Assembly (NCBI RefSeq): GCF_042677945.1
Contig: NZ_JBHUDN010000009.1
Reading direction: 5' to 3' (one strand)
From: Haloplanus litoreus
Lineage (GTDB): Archaea > Halobacteriota > Halobacteria > Halobacteriales > Haloferacaceae
Length of the DNA: 64,000 nt
Position numbers and translations under genes: made by a program. Below, piece after piece: positions 61,481 to 64,000 of this stretch (the first letter of the stretch is position 1; the number at the start of each line of letters is the position of its first letter). Below the pieces are notes generated by a model, which saw nothing but the letters and a program-made list of their open reading frames with translations, had not been told where the DNA came from and made no database searches.

Positions 61481-63148
61481 TCATCGATCCAGGATGGTGC
61501 CGATCACCTTTCGCTGGGCCGCCCGCAGGTGCTCGTGGAACGTCGACCGACAGACGCCCATGGCCTCCGCGAGTTCGTCGCCGGTCACTTCGTGTGGCCA
61601 CTCGAAGAAGCCCCCGCTGTACGCCCGCATCAGCGCTGCGTGCTGGCGGTCGGTCAGGTTCTCGTGCAGGCGCGCGACGAACTCCTGGCGCGGTTCGTCC
61701 CGGTCGCCGCGGTGGTTGTACCTGACCAGATCCGCTCCCTCGAAGCGCTCGGTCACCGCACCGGCCATGCTCCGCGCGAGCGACTCGCGCGCCACCTCGA
61801 CGGTGAACCGTGCGACGCCGGGTTCGACGACCACGGCCTCGAGGTCAGCGCCGTGGTCGGCCAGGATCGCCCAGAGGTCCGTCCCCGTGACCGAGAGTTC
61901 GACCAGACACTCCGCCTCGCCCTCGGTGAGCACCCCGTGAACGTCCACCGCCGTCTCGGTGGCCGCCTCGCGCACCGCGGCCCCCGTCGCGTCCGACAGT
62001 TCGAACAGGCTGGTCGGCCGGTCGCGATCCGCGACGCTCCCCGCGTAGGCCATCCGGGTGTCCAGTCGCTCGGCCAGGTCGACCAGCGGGTGGGCTATCA
62101 CGGTGAACTGGAGTTCGACCACCTCCGTCCCCCGGAGCGTTCGCTGGCTCTCGAGCGTGTTGATCCCCGTGGCGATGGTCCGGCCCAGCGCCGTCAGGAC
62201 GGCGCACTCGTGGTCGTCGAACTCGGTGTTGGTCCGCGCGTAGACACAGACCGCTCCGTAGGTCGCGTCACCGTAGTGGAGCGGAACGCCGGCCACGGCC
62301 GTCGGTCCCTCGACCCCGTGCAGATCCCGGATCCGGACGCTGCCGTCGGCCACCGCCGCCGCCACCGCGTCGGCCGCGGCGGCCGCGAGGTCACTCGTTC
62401 GGGTCGGGTCGTCCGTCTCGGTTCCGCCCACCGGAACCCGCTCCGGCACCTCGCCGGCTACGTCTTCCGACTCGACTTCCGGAACGACCGCCTCGACGGC
62501 GGGATCGTAAGCCCCGATCCACGCCCCGTCGTACGTCTCGGCCAGGCCCTCGACGACGGCCCGTTCGAGGTCCGTCCGGGAGCGCGCCTCGGCGACCGCT
62601 CCGGTCACGTCCGCGACGACCCCGTCGAGGCGCTCCAACAGGAGTTCCTGGGCGGCCCGTTCCCGCTCGATCCGGGCGGCCCGCTGGGCTGCGGCACGCT
62701 CGGCGCGCTTGCGTCGGGTTACGTCCCGCTGGAACCCGACGTAGTAGGCGACGTCGCCGCTCTCGTCCCGGATCGGGGCGATGGTCACCTCGTTCCAGAA
62801 CAGTTCGCCGTCGCGTCGGTAGTTGCGGAGTTCGACCGTCGTCGCCTCGTCGTTCTCGATGGCTGTGCGCATGCGTGCGACGGGGTCGTCGCGGGTCGCC
62901 GCCCCCTGCAGGAACCGGCAGTTCCGCCCGACGGCGTACTCCGGCGGGTACCCCGTGATGCGCTCGAAGGCGGCGTTCGCGTACACCAGCGGCATGTCCG
63001 GCATCGTCGCGTCGGCGATGGTGATTCCGACCGGTGCCTCGTCCATCGTCCGCGTCTTCAGCGACTCGCCGACGCCCTCGGTGCTCGCCGGAGTCACCGA
63101 CCCTGGCTCCCCGCCGTCCGATCCGCTCCCCTTGCCCCCGACTGTCAT
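61481..63148 (-). CDS. bat: Bat-type bacterioopsin activator: LOV/PAS + GAF + HTH
   Basis: 555 residues. A PAS/LOV core at about 38-145 with GRNCRFLQG (Cys at 77) and LRNYRRDGELFWNEVTI, which are the flavin-adduct signature of LOV photoreceptors; then a coiled region, a GAF-type domain (about 175-330), and the HTH_10 DNA-binding end (about 495-545, ELAEAMGVCRSTFHEHLR). Transcribed directly before bop. Known Bat controls bop under low oxygen; light sensing here is inferred from the LOV Cys. Confidence 0.9.
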   Translation of the reverse strand: MTVGGKGSGSDGGEPGSVTPASTEGVGESLKTRTMDEAPVGITIADATMPDMPLVYANAAFERITGYPPEYAVGRNCRFLQGAATRDDPVARMRTAIENDEATTVELRNYRRDGELFWNEVTIAPIRDESGDVAYYVGFQRDVTRRKRAERAAAQRAARIERERAAQELLLERLDGVVADVTGAVAEARSRTDLERAVVEGLAETYDGAWIGAYDPAVEAVVPEVESEDVAGEVPERVPVGGTETDDPTRTSDLAAAAADAVAAAVADGSVRIRDLHGVEGPTAVAGVPLHYGDATYGAVCVYARTNTEFDDHECAVLTALGRTIATGINTLESQRTLRGTEVVELQFTVIAHPLVDLAERLDTRMAYAGSVADRDRPTSLFELSDATGAAVREAATETAVDVHGVLTEGEAECLVELSVTGTDLWAILADHGADLEAVVVEPGVARFTVEVARESLARSMAGAVTERFEGADLVRYNHRGDRDEPRQEFVARLHENLTDRQHAALMRAYSGGFFEWPHEVTGDELAEAMGVCRSTFHEHLRAAQRKVIGTILDR

Positions 63149-63287
63149 GCTCCCAGAACGGAACGCGTACGGAAATGGGTTTGGTGGCGTGAACCGCGTG
63201 TTCGGCCGTCAGCCGTCTCGACGGGGCCGCCACGCTCGTCGTCGATCCGAGCTCCGTCGATCGGTCGGAAAAAGTGAACGCCGGCGA

Positions 63288-64000
63288 TTAGTCCGCGGTC
63301 GCCTCTTCCTCGGTCGCTTCTTCGCGGTAGTAGTCCGCGATGAGCTCCTCGTCGATCCGGTTGAGTTCCTCTTTCGGGAAGTTCGAGAGGAGGTCCCAGC
63401 CGATGTCGAGGGTCTCGCCGATGTCGCGGTTCGTGTCGAAGCCCTGGTCGACGAACTCCGACTCGAACTCGTCGGCGAAGTCGAGGTACTTGTTGTCACG
63501 CTCGCTCAGTGCCTCGCGGCCGACGATGTTCACCAGATCACGCAGGTCCTCACCCTCCGCGTACGCGGCGTACATCTGGTCGGAGACGTCGGCGTGGTCC
63601 TCGCGGGTGAGGCCCTCACCGATCCCGTCGTCCATGAGGCGGGAGAGCGAGGGAAGCACGTTGACCGGGGGCTGGACGCCCTGACTGTTGAGGTCGCGGT
63701 CGACGTAGATCTGTCCCTCGGTGATGTACCCGGTGAGGTCGGGGATCGGGTGCGTGTCGTCGTCGCCGGGCATCGTCAGGATCGGGATCTGGGTCACCGA
63801 GCCGTCGCTCCCCTGAATTCGACCGGCGCGTTCGTACAGCTGCGCCAGGTCGGTGTACATGTAGCCGGGGTAGCCACGGCGACCCGGAACCTCCTCGCGA
63901 GCGGCACCGATCTCACGGAGCGCCTCGCAGTAGTTGGTCATGTCCGTCAGGATCACCAGCACGTGGTAATCCTTCTCGAAGGCGAGATACTCGGCGGTGG
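63288..64000 (-). CDS. atpB: A-type ATP synthase subunit B (5' end outside window)
   Basis: Partial, C-terminal 237 codons: LAFEKDYHVLVILTDMTNYCEALREI, GRRGYPGYMYTDLA, ITQIPILTMPGDDDTHPIPDLTGYITEGQI (residues not shown in full) are the B-subunit nucleotide-fold segments. Regulatory stator-side subunit of the catalytic head. Followed 139 nt later by bat. Confidence 0.95.
   Translation of the reverse strand, partial: TAEYLAFEKDYHVLVILTDMTNYCEALREIGAAREEVPGRRGYPGYMYTDLAQLYERAGRIQGSDGSVTQIPILTMPGDDDTHPIPDLTGYITEGQIYVDRDLNSQGVQPPVNVLPSLSRLMDDGIGEGLTREDHADVSDQMYAAYAEGEDLRDLVNIVGREALSERDNKYLDFADEFESEFVDQGFDTNRDIGETLDIGWDLLSNFPKEELNRIDEELIADYYREEATEEEATAD

Overview
The window is a high-GC haloarchaeal (class Halobacteria) chromosome segment. 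Evidence: acidic proteomes, strongly GC-biased third codon positions, TATA-type promoters about 27 nt before start codons (leaderless genes), Tat-dependent lipoproteins, a halocyanin, archaeal informational genes (aRF1, RpoP, prefoldin beta, Pcc1, TiaS, TruD, CTP-type RibK), an archaeal RNase P RNA, A-type ATP synthase genes and two microbial rhodopsins. A member of the Haloferacaceae/Halorubraceae side is my guess, not shown.

Layout. 1-7.2 kb: a ba3-type terminal oxidase module (halocyanin-CbaD fusion, CbaB, CbaA, a membrane-anchored partner) divergent from a copper P-type ATPase (cut by the window start), a DsbD-like copper-handling membrane protein and a tiny membrane protein. 7.2-11 kb: surface/hypothetical proteins, a PQQ-type sugar dehydrogenase lipoprotein (7-N gap). 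11-14.4 kb: hemH-hemG facing hemE. 14.4-18.8 kb: accessory zone with three DoxX-family genes, an HxlR regulator with a likely operator, and a long RNA-like hairpin. 18.8-22.7 kb: htrII-sopII phototaxis operon followed by a broken receiver/histidine kinase gene. 22.7-28.5 kb: membrane 2Fe-2S ferredoxin, 6-phosphogluconate dehydrogenase, M29 aminopeptidase, GDPD, RNase P RNA, AMMECR1, NAPRT. 28.5-31.6 kb: tandem HExxH surface proteins with different anchors. 31.7-38.9 kb: translation/transcription operon (L37Ae, RpoP, Pcc1, prefoldin beta, DUF3194), TruD, Pth2, an actin homologue behind a FlaD/E-domain gene. 39-57 kb: transport, amino-acid, riboflavin, pyrimidine and lipid genes, TiaS, a MinD-like ATPase with an 18-N gap whose length breaks the frame, aRF1 and a GT87 membrane transferase. 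57-64 kb: ATP synthase atpB (cut by the window end) and atpD on the minus strand, with a complete light-driven proton pump cassette, bat-bop-crtY-blh, lying between them.

How it works together. Bat (LOV-type PAS + GAF + HTH) probably activates bop through a 15-bp upstream site that closely matches the Halobacterium bop UAS; CrtY makes beta-carotene and Blh cleaves it to retinal, which serves both bacteriorhodopsin and the SRII-HtrII phototaxis pair 40 kb away. The proton gradient made by bacteriorhodopsin and by the ba3 oxidase is used by the ATP synthase whose genes flank the cassette. The most striking observation is this physical nesting of the photo-pump cassette inside the ATP synthase gene set, with a LOV-type Bat; others are the putative structured RNA at 15.6 kb, the zinc-less L37Ae, the tandem HExxH proteins, and the FlaD/E-actin gene pair.
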